A stretch of 37,805 nt of DNA, from contig DASSIZ010000070.1 in NCBI GenBank assembly GCA_035691485.1, positions 1 to 37,805 of the forward strand, in the 5' to 3' direction. Positions 1 to 7,990 of the stretch are shown piece after piece; the first letter of the stretch is position 1, and each line of letters starts with the position of its first letter. Under the pieces are notes generated by a model. The model was given only the letters and a program-made list of their open reading frames with translations. It searched no databases and was not told the DNA's origin. This stretch comes from Terriglobales bacterium (GTDB lineage: Bacteria > Acidobacteriota > Terriglobia > Terriglobales > Acidobacteriaceae). Position numbers and translations under genes: made by a program.

Positions 1-424
<424 letters not shown>

Positions 425-531
425 AACCTGATAAAGGTGACCCCGTCCGAAAACGGAGCCTACCAATTTTGTGAGTATGTCGCTCGACATTAAACCCGAG
501 CACCATCACTCGCGACTGGCACGTTCAACCT

Positions 532-544
532 GTTGTCAAAGACC
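532..544 (-). promoter_or_regulatory. boxA antitermination element of the rRNA leader
   Basis: The minus strand reads GGTCTTTGACAAC, close to the bacterial rrn boxA consensus (TGYTCTTTRACAA). It lies about 108 bases upstream of the mature 16S end, inside the transcribed leader. BoxA binds NusB-NusE and keeps polymerase processive through rRNA. The position downstream of the promoter at 631-660 fits this role. Confidence 0.7.
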
Positions 545-630
545 GTTCCGGAGCCGCTCTGAGCGGTTCGGTTCGGATTGACCGACTTCGGCGGCACTAG
601 TCCGCTTCCGTCTGTCCTCGAAACCTTGCA

Positions 631-660
631 AACATATCGCGACTTGCGGAGCACTGTCAA
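631..660 (-). promoter_or_regulatory. rrn promoter (proximal)
   Basis: On the minus strand a perfect -35 TTGACA (655-660) is separated by 18 bases from a -10 TATGTT (631-636, four of six consensus). The predicted start of transcription is near 624, about 200 bases before mature 16S, and boxA falls within the resulting leader. This is the best housekeeping-sigma promoter in the rRNA upstream region. Confidence 0.7.
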
Positions 661-987
661 CCCGAGCCGCCGCCCCAATCGGGCAGCTTCTCACCTCGCT
701 TGAGGAGCGCTGCTGACGCGTTCGCGCGTATGCTCTCCCGCGGCGGCGCAGCCCAATTTTGGCGCGCACAACGCCCGAGAGATTTTTTAAAACCTGAAAA
801 GATCAATTGGAGGTCTTACGACCCTTCGAGAACCTTGTTCCCGAATGGAAGCCTCTGAACGAGGCCAATTTGAGGTGGCAAACCGTGCAGCGCCTTCTTG
901 CTGGCTCTACTGATTTGATGCCGGGGACGCGGTCAGGATTCAAATCCCTGACGACCGGCGAACGTGACGCCATCTCGTACGAGTTCT

Positions 988-1016
988 TTTATACCACTCT
1001 GCGGCGCCGTGCGCAA
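988..1016 (-). promoter_or_regulatory. possible distal rrn promoter
   Basis: The minus strand has TTGCGC (1011-1016), a 17-base spacer and TATAAA (988-993, five of six). The -35 is weak. A perfect palindrome CTCGTACGAG (974-983) covers the expected start point, where a repressor or activator dimer could sit. rRNA operons often carry tandem promoters, but this one is only a motif match. Confidence 0.35.
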
Positions 1017-1040
1017 GCGCACCGCGCCAGAATCACCACG

Positions 1041-1067
1041 AAAATTTACCGGAATCCTTGCGGTAAA
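1041..1067 (-). terminator. intrinsic terminator after the folC array
   Basis: On the minus strand a 7-base-pair stem TTTACCG/CGGTAAA (1061-1067 with 1045-1051) encloses a 9-base loop and is followed by TTTT (1041-1044). It lies 16 bases past the stop of the small membrane gene and upstream of the rrn promoters, so it separates the housekeeping array from the rRNA operon. The stem is short and only moderately GC-rich. Confidence 0.55.
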
Positions 1068-1082
1068 CAAAACTCTTCCGCA

Positions 1083-1220
1083 TTACTCCCGCGCCGGCAG
1101 CAGCGCCAGTCCGGCCGTTAACAGCATGCCGGCGAACAATCCCAAAATCGCCAGCACGGGAAAATACAGGTGAATGCTCAGGACCCACAGCAGCACGAAA
1201 AACGAAAACAAAATCCACAT
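1083..1220 (-). CDS. small two-helix membrane protein (45 aa)
   Basis: A 45-residue protein beginning MWILFSFFVLLWVL, almost entirely hydrophobic, with two probable membrane segments (about 2-17 and 20-41) and a short polar end (PARE). The frame is open further upstream to a TTG at 1280. The ATG at 1220 is preferred because AGAGGTG lies nine bases before it. It is the last gene of the minus-strand array, downstream of folC and just before the terminator at 1041-1067. I do not recognise the family; function unknown. Confidence 0.55.
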   Translation of the reverse strand: MWILFSFFVLLWVLSIHLYFPVLAILGLFAGMLLTAGLALLPARE

Positions 1221-1307
1221 TTTCCAAGGCACCTCTTGCCCTGTAATTAGAGAGTAGCTGGATGGCGTGGGTTGACTCAAAAGTAAGCAAATCCGCGGAA
1301 TCGCGGC

Positions 1308-2624
1308 TTATGCACCCGTGATTGCCAGGGCCTGCATGGCTTCTCCGACCACGTAGATGGAGCCGGTGATCACGACGACTCCGTTCGGCGGAATCTCCCG
1401 GCGCGCCAGCACGATCGCGTCCCGCACCGAGGGCGCAAGTTCGATGACGGCGCCGGTGCGCGCGCCAGCCTCCCGTATTTCTTCCGGAAAAGCAGATCGC
1501 GGATTCTCGGCGCGTGCGGCGATGACGCGCTCGGCGAGAGGAAACAGAATCTCGGCCATTTCGGCGATCGCTTTGTCCCGCATGGCGCCAAAAACGAACA
1601 CCAGCGGCCGCCCTTCGAAGCGCTGCGAGAGAGCCGAGCGCAGGGCCCAGGCGCCGGCGGGGTTGTGAGCGACATCGAGCACCACCTCGAACCCACCCGC
1701 ATGCGCGATCTGGAATCGCCCCGGCCACGCCGTATCGCGAATACCGCGCTCGATGTCACTCGCTGCAAGACGCAGGCCTGCATCGTCCAACTCGACCGCG
1801 GCAGCGATCGCGAGTGCGACGTTGCGCAATTGATGGCGCCCGAGGAGTGGCGACGCAACCTTGATTTCTTTTCCGAGCACGGTCACCGCATACGTATCCC
1901 CCGCTTCGGCGCCCGGCGAGACCGGCGGCACATAAGGCACGGCACTGACCGCTCGCGCCCCGCGCTCCAGGATCGTGTTGCCGATCACGTCGTTGGCCTC
2001 CGGGTGTTGCGGCAGCGTCACCACGGTTCCGCCGGCGCGAATGATGCCCGCCTTTTCGCCCGCGATCTCGCGGAGGGTGTTGCCGAGGAATTTCTGATGG
2101 TCGAGCGAAATGTCGGTAATCACGGAAACCAACGGCTCGACAACATTGGTCGCGTCCAGTCGCCCGCCCATCCCGACCTCGAGTACGGCGATCTCGATGT
2201 TTTTGCGGGCAAAATGCAAAAACGCCATCGCGGTGAGCACTTCGAAGAAGCTGGGATGCCACGGCAGCTTGCCTTGCTCAACCAAACGCAGCGCAGTAAT
2301 CTCCACCTCATCGTGGGCAAGCGTGAAGTCGGCGTCGGAAATCGGCTCGCCGTTGATGCGGATGCGCTCGTTGATGCGCACCAGGTGCGGAGACGTGTAC
2401 AGCCCGGTGCGATGTCCGGCTGCGCGCAGGATGGAAGCCAGCGTCGCCGCGGTGGAGCCTTTGCCGTTGGTGCCGGCGATCAGCACGGCGCGCAACCCGC
2501 GCTCCGGAGAGCCCAGCGCCTGCAGCAGCACGCGCATGTGCGCCAGGTCGAACTTGTGCGACGGAGTGCGCGCCAGCTCATGCCCGAGTTCGTACAGTTG
2601 CGCGACGGCGGAATCGTAAGACAA
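1308..2624 (-). CDS. folC: bifunctional folylpolyglutamate synthase / dihydrofolate synthase
   Basis: A 438-residue cytoplasmic ligase of the Mur-ligase superfamily. It adds glutamate to dihydropteroate and then polyglutamylates folates, using ATP. Visible motifs are the P-loop GTNGKGST (residues 51-58), the EVGMGGRLDATNVV block typical of FolC, and the HNPAG motif of the C-terminal domain. Length is normal. The start is a TTG at 2624 giving MSYDSAVAQLYELGHEL; the upstream ribosome site is weak (AAGAG). It follows accD by about 150 bases on the same strand; FolC often sits next to AccD in bacteria. The bases around the start (AAGCTTTTAGCTCTTAGC on the plus strand) have the short-word look of the repeats elsewhere in the window. 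Confidence 0.95.
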   Translation of the reverse strand: MSYDSAVAQLYELGHELARTPSHKFDLAHMRVLLQALGSPERGLRAVLIAGTNGKGSTAATLASILRAAGHRTGLYTSPHLVRINERIRINGEPISDADFTLAHDEVEITALRLVEQGKLPWHPSFFEVLTAMAFLHFARKNIEIAVLEVGMGGRLDATNVVEPLVSVITDISLDHQKFLGNTLREIAGEKAGIIRAGGTVVTLPQHPEANDVIGNTILERGARAVSAVPYVPPVSPGAEAGDTYAVTVLGKEIKVASPLLGRHQLRNVALAIAAAVELDDAGLRLAASDIERGIRDTAWPGRFQIAHAGGFEVVLDVAHNPAGAWALRSALSQRFEGRPLVFVFGAMRDKAIAEMAEILFPLAERVIAARAENPRSAFPEEIREAGARTGAVIELAPSVRDAIVLARREIPPNGVVVITGSIYVVGEAMQALAITGA

Positions 2625-2688
2625 GCTTTTAGCTCTTAGCGGTGAGCTGCGACAAACGAGTTCAATGGCACCGGGAATTCAATGCATG

Positions 2689-2712
2689 TCCTCCGGAGGA
2701 GGGCTTCAGCCC
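2689..2712. repeat. tandem palindromes in the accD-folC gap
   Basis: Two abutting palindromic words, TCCTCCGGAGGA and GGGCTTCAGCCC, lie between accD and folC; a related GGGGTTCAGCCC follows at about 2728. The block could form paired hairpins in the transcript. It looks like a small dispersed intergenic element, but only one copy is present in this window. Confidence 0.4.
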
Positions 2713-2775
2713 GACAATGGATCTCGGGGTTCAGCCCACGCCACTGAGCTGCCAAACAGAGTTAAGACAAAAAAG

Positions 2776-3633
2776 CTAAGCGCTTTTGCCGTTCGGCGTC
2801 ATGAAGTCCAGCGCGCGCGAGATGTAGCCCTTCAGGTCCTTGCGATGCACGACCGCGTCCAGCATGCCGTGCTCGAGCAGGAACTCGCTGCGCTGGAACC
2901 CTTCGGGCAGTTTCTGGCGAATGGTCTGCTCGATGACACGTGGGCCGGCGAATCCGATGAGCGCGCCTGGCTCGCCGATGTTCAGATCGCCGAGCATGGC
3001 AAACGACGCCGTGGTGCCGCCGGTGGTGGGGTCGGTAAGGACCGAGATGTAGGGCACGCCCGCGTCATCCATGCGGGCGAGTGCGGCGGAAATTTTCGCC
3101 AACTGCATCAGGCTGATGACGCCTTCCATCATGCGCGCGCCGCCCGAGGCGGAAACGATGATCAGCGGAACGCGCTCATCGGTGGCGCGTTCGATGGCGC
3201 GCGTGATGGCTTCCCCGACCACCGACCCCATGCTGCCGCCAATGAACGCATATTCCATGGAGCAGACAAGCACCGGCCGTCCGTTCAGCTTGCCGCGCCC
3301 ATTGATGATCGCGTCCTTCAGCCCGGTGTCCTTCTGCGTCTTCCGCAGCCGGTCGGAGTATTTCTTAAGGTCGGTGAAGTGGAGCGGATCGGTCGAGGCG
3401 AGCGTCATGTCCTCGGTGCTGTACTCCCCATCGTCGAGCAGTTGCGCCAGGCGAGTGCGGGCGTCGAGGCGGAAATGCCGCTGGCACTTGGGGCAGACGT
3501 TGAGGTTGGCGTCGAGATCCTTTTTCCAGATGATCTGGCGGCATTCTTCACACTTCACCCACAGGCCTTCGGTGCGGACCTTCTTCTCGCCGGAAGCGTC
3601 CAAGTCGCCGGATTGTCGTCTAAACCAAGTCAT
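2776..3633 (-). CDS. accD: acetyl-CoA carboxylase carboxyltransferase subunit beta
   Basis: A 285-residue cytoplasmic subunit. With AccA it transfers the carboxyl group from biotin on AccB to acetyl-CoA, giving malonyl-CoA for fatty-acid synthesis. The N-terminal zinc ribbon is complete (C28, C31, C47, C50). The crotonase-fold carboxyltransferase body follows, with the conserved stretch SASGGARMMEG and the PTTGGTTASFA glycine loop. Length is normal for bacterial AccD. It starts with ATG at 3633 without a clear ribosome site and lies 27 bases after cobO in the same direction. Confidence 0.97.
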   Translation of the reverse strand: MTWFRRQSGDLDASGEKKVRTEGLWVKCEECRQIIWKKDLDANLNVCPKCQRHFRLDARTRLAQLLDDGEYSTEDMTLASTDPLHFTDLKKYSDRLRKTQKDTGLKDAIINGRGKLNGRPVLVCSMEYAFIGGSMGSVVGEAITRAIERATDERVPLIIVSASGGARMMEGVISLMQLAKISAALARMDDAGVPYISVLTDPTTGGTTASFAMLGDLNIGEPGALIGFAGPRVIEQTIRQKLPEGFQRSEFLLEHGMLDAVVHRKDLKGYISRALDFMTPNGKSA

Positions 3634-3660
3634 GGCGATGGCCGTACTGCGGAACGCAAT

Positions 3661-4197
3661 TCAGTATTCTATTCCCCGTTGCGCCTGTACACCCTTTTCA
3701 TACGCGTGCTTGACCTGACGCATTTCGGTAACGGTGTCGGCCAAATCAGTTATTGTGGGGTGCGCGTTGCGGCCCGTCAAGATCACATGCACCATCTCCG
3801 GCCTTTTTTTCAGCGCCTCGGCAACCTTATTGGGATCGAGCATGCCGTAGCTGATGGCGTAATTGATCTCGTCCAGCACCACCAGGTCCCAATCCCCGGA
3901 GAGGATCGCCTTCTCCGCCTCGGCCCAGGCTTCCTCCACCATGCGAATGTCCTCGGGATCGGTTTCTGCGCCCCCGACTTTGACGAAGCCGCGCCCCATC
4001 TGCTTCATGACGAAGCGGTCGCCGAATGCCTTGACCGCGTCCAGTTCGCCGTAATGCCACGATCCCTTCAGGAACTGCAGCATCAGAACCTTCATGCCCT
4101 GGCCGACCGCACGCAAAGCCGTGCCCATCGCGGCCGTGGTCTTGCCCTTGCCGGGACCGGTGTTCACGATGATGATGCCTTTGCGAATGTCGTTCAT
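3661..4197 (-). CDS. cobO: cob(I)yrinic acid a,c-diamide adenosyltransferase (CobO/BtuR type)
   Basis: A 178-residue ATP:corrinoid adenosyltransferase that attaches the 5'-deoxyadenosyl group to reduced corrinoid. The P-loop GPGKGKTT is at residues 14-21, the LDEINYAISYG segment forms the Walker B/corrinoid region, and LTGRNAH is the family's usual late motif. Full length for the family. No other cobalamin gene is nearby, so it more likely serves salvage than a local biosynthetic cluster. It is 25 bases downstream of rlmH and 27 upstream of accD, consistent with co-transcription. Confidence 0.92.
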   Translation of the reverse strand: MNDIRKGIIIVNTGPGKGKTTAAMGTALRAVGQGMKVLMLQFLKGSWHYGELDAVKAFGDRFVMKQMGRGFVKVGGAETDPEDIRMVEEAWAEAEKAILSGDWDLVVLDEINYAISYGMLDPNKVAEALKKRPEMVHVILTGRNAHPTITDLADTVTEMRQVKHAYEKGVQAQRGIEY

Positions 4198-4222
4198 AGG
4201 CCGCGCGTTTACAGAAGGTGTG

Positions 4223-4654
4223 TCAGTGCCCCAGGTGATACGGATGTCCCTTCAGGATTGTAAATCCTCGGTAGAGTTGCTCCAGCAAAACCACGCGCGC
4301 GAGTTCGTGCGCTAGGGTCATCTTACCGAGAGAAAGCTGGAATGATGCGGCTGCACGCGCCTGGTCGGAGAAGCCATCCGCTCCGCCTACCGCGAACAGC
4401 AGCGACGGAGTGCCCCGCTCCTGGTGTTGCCGCAGAAACTCCGCGAAGTGTTCAGAAGAGAGTTGCCGGCCACGCGGGTCCAGCAGTATCAAAGACCCTC
4501 GCGATTTGTCGAGCTGCTTGAGGAGCGCGGTCTCGGTCGCCATTTCCAGTGACTCGGTCGCGACGTAGCGCGAGAGACGCTTGAGGTATTCGGCGGTGAG
4601 CGACTGCACGGCCGCGTCCTTGGTTTTGCCGATCCAGGCGATGCGCAGCTTCAC
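4223..4654 (-). CDS. rlmH: 23S rRNA (pseudouridine1915-N3)-methyltransferase
   Basis: A 143-residue SPOUT methyltransferase that uses S-adenosylmethionine to methylate pseudouridine 1915 in helix 69 of 23S rRNA on the assembled 70S ribosome. The frame is open to 4696, but the GTG at 4654 gives the family N-terminus (MKLRIAWIGKTKD) and has GGGAGG eight bases before it. Visible features are the SAM-site FAVGGADGFS loop and the terminal LKGHPYHLGH. It is slightly shorter than the E. coli enzyme (155). It follows the methyltransferase gene by 16 bases. The rsfS-rlmH association is common, although here two genes are inserted between them. Confidence 0.93.
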   Translation of the reverse strand: MKLRIAWIGKTKDAAVQSLTAEYLKRLSRYVATESLEMATETALLKQLDKSRGSLILLDPRGRQLSSEHFAEFLRQHQERGTPSLLFAVGGADGFSDQARAAASFQLSLGKMTLAHELARVVLLEQLYRGFTILKGHPYHLGH

Positions 4655-4670
4655 GGCGAGAACCTCCCGG

Positions 4671-5507
4671 CTAGCGCGTTCCTGAGGCGAGCACAAAATC
4701 CGCCGTCATATTCACTTTTTCCCCGTCCCAGAAGCGCGTGAAGGCGGCGCGCACCTCGCGCCCGATTGCTTCGAGTTGTTCGGGGCGAATCTGATCCAGC
4801 AGCGGGCGGAAGGGAACCGTGGCCGTCTGAAAGTACTCCCAAAGATCTTCAATACTGGAGGTCCAAGGCCATGGCACGGTGCGTAGTTCTTCCGCGACTT
4901 CGCGAAATCCAGCGGCGTTGAGGGCGGCGGAGAGCGTGCCGCGCCGGCCGAACCTGAAAATTTGTTGCGCAGAAGGAGGCAGCGCCGCGCCGGTATGACG
5001 CATGATGACCGCGCCTGTGGAATCGAAATACGGCTGTTCGATCGGACCCCAGGCGAGCAGCGCCACGCGGCCCCCGGGCTTCAGCACGCGCCGCATCTCG
5101 CCCAGCGCCCGCGGCAGGTCGGAGAAGAACATCACCGCCAGTCGCGAGGTGACCAGGTCGAAGCTGGCATCGTCGAAGGGTAGTTTGTGCGCGTCAGCAA
5201 CTTTGAAGAGGAGGTTCGTAAGTCCGCGCTCGCGGGCACGCTCGGCGGCTATGTTCAGCGGTTCGGGCGAGAGATCGGTGGCGGTGACGAGCCCGCCCGG
5301 CAGGACTCGCCGCGCCAACTGCAGCGCGGGAGCGCCGGTGCCACTGGCCACGTCGAGGACGCGCATGCCCGGTTGCGGCTCGGCGAACTCGACGATGGCG
5401 TCGGTCGCGCCGCGTCCCATCTCCGCCGATGGCCGTTCCCAACGCTTGGCCGCGTTCATCCGGGCGTGCGTGGCCCAGTCCGGAGAAGCGGGAGGCTTCG
5501 TTGTCAT
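4671..5507 (-). CDS. class I SAM-dependent methyltransferase (UbiE/Methyltransf_11 type)
   Basis: A protein of about 278 residues with a Rossmann SAM-binding fold: motif I VLDVASGTGAPALQLA, motif II TATDLSP, then FDLVTSRLAVMFFSDLPRALGEM and the post-III stretch RVLKPGGRVAL. This is the fold of UbiE/COQ5 and many small-molecule methylases; the substrate cannot be read from the sequence. The frame is open to 5795, but residues before the ATG at 5507 are Arg-rich and unlike protein. The start has no evident ribosome site. It sits between the sigma-54-like regulator (67-base gap) and rlmH. Confidence 0.85.
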   Translation of the reverse strand: MTTKPPASPDWATHARMNAAKRWERPSAEMGRGATDAIVEFAEPQPGMRVLDVASGTGAPALQLARRVLPGGLVTATDLSPEPLNIAAERARERGLTNLLFKVADAHKLPFDDASFDLVTSRLAVMFFSDLPRALGEMRRVLKPGGRVALLAWGPIEQPYFDSTGAVIMRHTGAALPPSAQQIFRFGRRGTLSAALNAAGFREVAEELRTVPWPWTSSIEDLWEYFQTATVPFRPLLDQIRPEQLEAIGREVRAAFTRFWDGEKVNMTADFVLASGTR

Positions 5508-5574
5508 CGCAGCAACATAACAGATGTCGCGCGCGCTTCGCCCTACTGAATGTGTTTGGTGAAATGCTGAGCCG

Positions 5575-6561
5575 CTATCCCAGCCCGTAGCGCTTGCGTT
5601 TTTCCAGCAACGTCTTGCGGCTGATGCCGAGGATTTGCGCGGCCCTGGTCTTCTTCCCCTGCGTGAATTGAAGCACATCGGCGATATGAGCGCGTTCCAT
5701 CGCTTCCAGGTTAAGCTTGCGCTCCGCGGAAGCAGGCGCGGCGTCGCGGACACACGGCGGCAAGTCTTGCGGCAGAATTTCAGGCGGCGCCCCATGGATC
5801 ACGGCGCTCTCCACCATGCCGCGCAACTCGCGAACATTGCCATGATAAGAGTAATTCTCGAGCGCGGCCATGGCTGCGGGAGCAAAATTCAGCCGCGGTT
5901 TGCGGTGGATCTCGGAGAGCCGGGCGAGGAAGTGCTCCGCCAGCGGGCGGATGTCGCCCCGCCGGTCGCGCAACGCCGGCAGAAGGACTGGAACCACATT
6001 GAGGCGGTAATACAGATCTTCGCGGATGGTGCGGCGCGCCACGGCGTGCTCCAGGTCGATGGCGGTCAGGGCGACGACGCGAGCGGAGACCGGAATGCTT
6101 CGCATGCCGCCCACGCGTTCAAAGCGTTTTTCGTCAATCACTCGCAGCAGCTTTGCCTGCATCGGCATGGTGAGGGCCGCGATTTCATCGAGAACGATGG
6201 TGCCCTGCCCGGCAAGTTCCAGCTTCCCCGCCTTGGTCTGCCCACCGGGGAAGGCGCCGCTTTCATAACCGAACAGTTCGACTTCCAGCACCTCGCGCGG
6301 CAAGCCGGCGCAATCAATCTTGAGCAGGGGCGCTTCCGGATGCGGGCCGAGGTAGTGGATGATCGATGCCAGCAGGTCTTTTCCGGTGCCGCCTTCGCCG
6401 CGCACCAGCACGGTAGAAGCGCTGGCGGCGATTCCGCCAATGTCCTGCAGCAGGTGGATCGAGACCGGATCGGCCGCCACCCACGATTGCAAAATCGCGC
6501 CGGCGGGATTGGCAGGCCGCGCAGGCGTGGCAGCCTCAATGACGCCGGCTGCTCCCGCCAT
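5575..6561 (-). CDS. sigma-54-activator-like AAA+ regulator with Fis-type HTH, altered GAFTGA loop
   Basis: A 328-residue protein with an AAA+ domain and a C-terminal Fis-like helix-turn-helix (TRAAQILGISRKTLLEKRKR, about 305-325). Walker A is GEGGTGKD (55-62) and Walker B is IVLDEIAAL (122-130). The sigma-54 contact loop, normally GAFTGA, reads GAFPGG (102-107). There is no receiver, GAF or PAS domain; the first 25 residues are Ala/Pro-rich. The ATG at 6561 is chosen because the longer frame (to 6774) overlaps rsfS and because AGAGGT precedes it. It lies 8 bases after rsfS, so it is co-transcribed with ribosome and NAD genes. It may bind DNA as an enhancer-type regulator but may not activate sigma-54 polymerase in the standard way. 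Confidence 0.85.
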   Translation of the reverse strand: MAGAAGVIEAATPARPANPAGAILQSWVAADPVSIHLLQDIGGIAASASTVLVRGEGGTGKDLLASIIHYLGPHPEAPLLKIDCAGLPREVLEVELFGYESGAFPGGQTKAGKLELAGQGTIVLDEIAALTMPMQAKLLRVIDEKRFERVGGMRSIPVSARVVALTAIDLEHAVARRTIREDLYYRLNVVPVLLPALRDRRGDIRPLAEHFLARLSEIHRKPRLNFAPAAMAALENYSYHGNVRELRGMVESAVIHGAPPEILPQDLPPCVRDAAPASAERKLNLEAMERAHIADVLQFTQGKKTRAAQILGISRKTLLEKRKRYGLG

Positions 6562-6569
6562 GGTTCCGG

Positions 6570-7016
6570 CTACCTCTTGCGGGCGCGGCGGCGCGAACGG
6601 TGCGCGCGCGTTGGCGTAGCCCGCTTCGTGAGCGCGCGCTTCCGAGGCACGAACCGCAGTTCCCCCGGCGTCAACTGTTTTGCCGATTTCCACAGCCGCT
6701 CCAGGTTGTAGAAGTTTCGCGCTTTTTGCGAGAACACGTGGACCACGAAATCCACGTAGTCCAGCAGGACCCACTCGGCCTGCTTATAGCCCTCCACGTG
6801 CGTCGGCCTCAGCCCGGCCCGGGAGAGTCTCTGCTGTACTTCATCCGAGATGGCTTGAATCTGTCTGGGGTTGCTACCCGAGCAGATAACGAAATAATCG
6901 GTGAAGCCGCCGGCGGTCTTGTCAAGCTCCAGGATGGTGAGATCTTCCGCCTTTTTTTCCTCGGCGGCGGCAATGGCGTCCATCACCTGCCGCTGCAATT
7001 CTTGTTTCTTAGCCAT
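6570..7016 (-). CDS. rsfS: ribosomal silencing factor RsfS
   Basis: A 148-residue RsfS/Iojap protein. The family binds uL14 on the 50S subunit and blocks subunit joining when nutrients are scarce. Diagnostic motifs are FTDYFVICSGSNPRQIQAI, HVEGYKQAEWVLLDY and VVHVFSQKARNFYNLERLW. The last 25 residues form a very basic tail (RSRRRARKR at the end) beyond the usual 110-120 residue core. The ATG at 7016 follows AGGGGAA. It is 87 bases downstream of nadD, the standard neighbour. Confidence 0.95.
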   Translation of the reverse strand: MAKKQELQRQVMDAIAAAEEKKAEDLTILELDKTAGGFTDYFVICSGSNPRQIQAISDEVQQRLSRAGLRPTHVEGYKQAEWVLLDYVDFVVHVFSQKARNFYNLERLWKSAKQLTPGELRFVPRKRALTKRATPTRAHRSRRRARKR

Positions 7017-7103
7017 GGTTCCCCTGCAAAAGGAAGGCGATGCGCGCTTTGGGCCGGCACCAAAATTGGGAGTAACTAAGGGAGGTTCGGGCTGGAGAAG
7101 GTC

Positions 7104-7844
7104 TTACTTTCTTTCGCGTATGTTTACCACCTTCCTCCGCGCCGGGGCCGCACGCCGGGCACGCGGCGCAGACGATTTGTATAGATGCATCTTGACGATA
7201 TAAGCGGCCACCGCGTCATCCAGGAATCGAGAGACGCTGTGGCCGCCGGCAAGGGAGGAGCGAATCTGGGTGGCGGAAACGTTTTCCTCGACACCGGCGA
7301 GGATGTGCAGCGTCACTCCGCCGATGGCAAGATCGCCGGTCGCCGGCTTATGCGCGAACGGTTGGGTCACAGCCTCCTTGGGGCGCATGGATTCGGGCAG
7401 TGCCCGGGCGATGTCGGCCAGCGAAAATCCGGGACGGCTGGCGACAACGAATTCCACCTCGCGCAGCAGCGCCTCGGGCTCGCGCCAGTTTGCAATCGTC
7501 ATAAAAGAATCGACGCCAAGCAGAAAAAACAGGCGGTCGCTTTTCGCCAGCGTGGCCCGGAAGCGGCGCACCGTATCGATGGTGAAGTTGGGTGTGCGGC
7601 GCGCTTCCTCCCCCGGAGCTTCCATCAGCGATGGCAGGAACGACTTCTCCTCGCGCGTAGCCAGGACCAGCATGGCATAGCGATGATGAAACGGCGTGAC
7701 CGCCTGTTTCTGTTTCAGAGGCTGGATATCGGCAGGGACAAAATAGATGCGGCCGAAGTCGAAGACTTTTTGCGCTGCGCGCGCGACGTTGAGGTGGCCG
7801 CGATGTACCGGATCGAAGGTCCCGCCGAAAAGGGCAACGTTCAT
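7104..7844 (-). CDS. nadD: nicotinate-nucleotide adenylyltransferase
   Basis: A 246-residue nucleotidyltransferase that makes nicotinate adenine dinucleotide from NaMN and ATP in NAD synthesis. The N-terminus MNVALFGGTFDPVHRGHL carries the GGTFDPxHxGH signature, and the late VSATQIRSSL is the ISSTxIR motif. The frame is open to 7994, but the ATG at 7844 starts exactly at the family N-terminus. The C-terminus has an added basic tail (about 22 residues, Arg/Ala/Lys) after AAYIVKMHLY. It lies between obgE and rsfS, the conserved order. Confidence 0.95.
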   Translation of the reverse strand: MNVALFGGTFDPVHRGHLNVARAAQKVFDFGRIYFVPADIQPLKQKQAVTPFHHRYAMLVLATREEKSFLPSLMEAPGEEARRTPNFTIDTVRRFRATLAKSDRLFFLLGVDSFMTIANWREPEALLREVEFVVASRPGFSLADIARALPESMRPKEAVTQPFAHKPATGDLAIGGVTLHILAGVEENVSATQIRSSLAGGHSVSRFLDDAVAAYIVKMHLYKSSAPRARRAAPARRKVVNIRERK

Positions 7845-7990
7845 GAAAAGCAGTAGCTGGCAGCCAGGTCGCTTCGTTCGCAGTGTCGTCTGTGGCGTTG
7901 AAACTTGCAAGCGTGAACCAGGTGAGAGGCATTGCTCAGGGATGTTCAGGGTGATCCGCGCCGGTCCACGCCAATCCGCCCGTGTCTTTT

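Larger units (their letters stand above)
425..1082 (-). other. rrn leader and upstream control region, no protein gene seen
   Basis: This 658-base stretch between the 16S 5' end and the small membrane gene holds no convincing coding frame on either strand. It contains the rRNA leader (a TCCG-TTTT-CGGA hairpin at 446-457 and boxA), a strong promoter at 631-660, a weaker distal promoter at 988-1016, a perfect 10-base palindrome CTCGTACGAG at 974-983, a bulged hairpin at 932-952 and a terminator at 1041-1067 that closes the upstream array. Bases 664-930 show nothing else I can name. Confidence 0.7.

Noticed and set aside
932-952. TpsiC-arm-like sequence (GGATTCAAATCC) suggesting a tRNA
   Set aside because: The conserved G53-C61 pair is replaced by a mismatch, no 7-base acceptor stem or anticodon arm can be placed around it, and no CCA follows. 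It is a bulged hairpin only.
1665-2639. Long plus-strand frame opposite folC
   Set aside because: It mirrors the folC coding strand, has no ribosome site and gives an Arg/Gln/His-rich composition. The same applies to the long frames opposite accD, sigma-54-like, obgE, M1 and GH3 genes.
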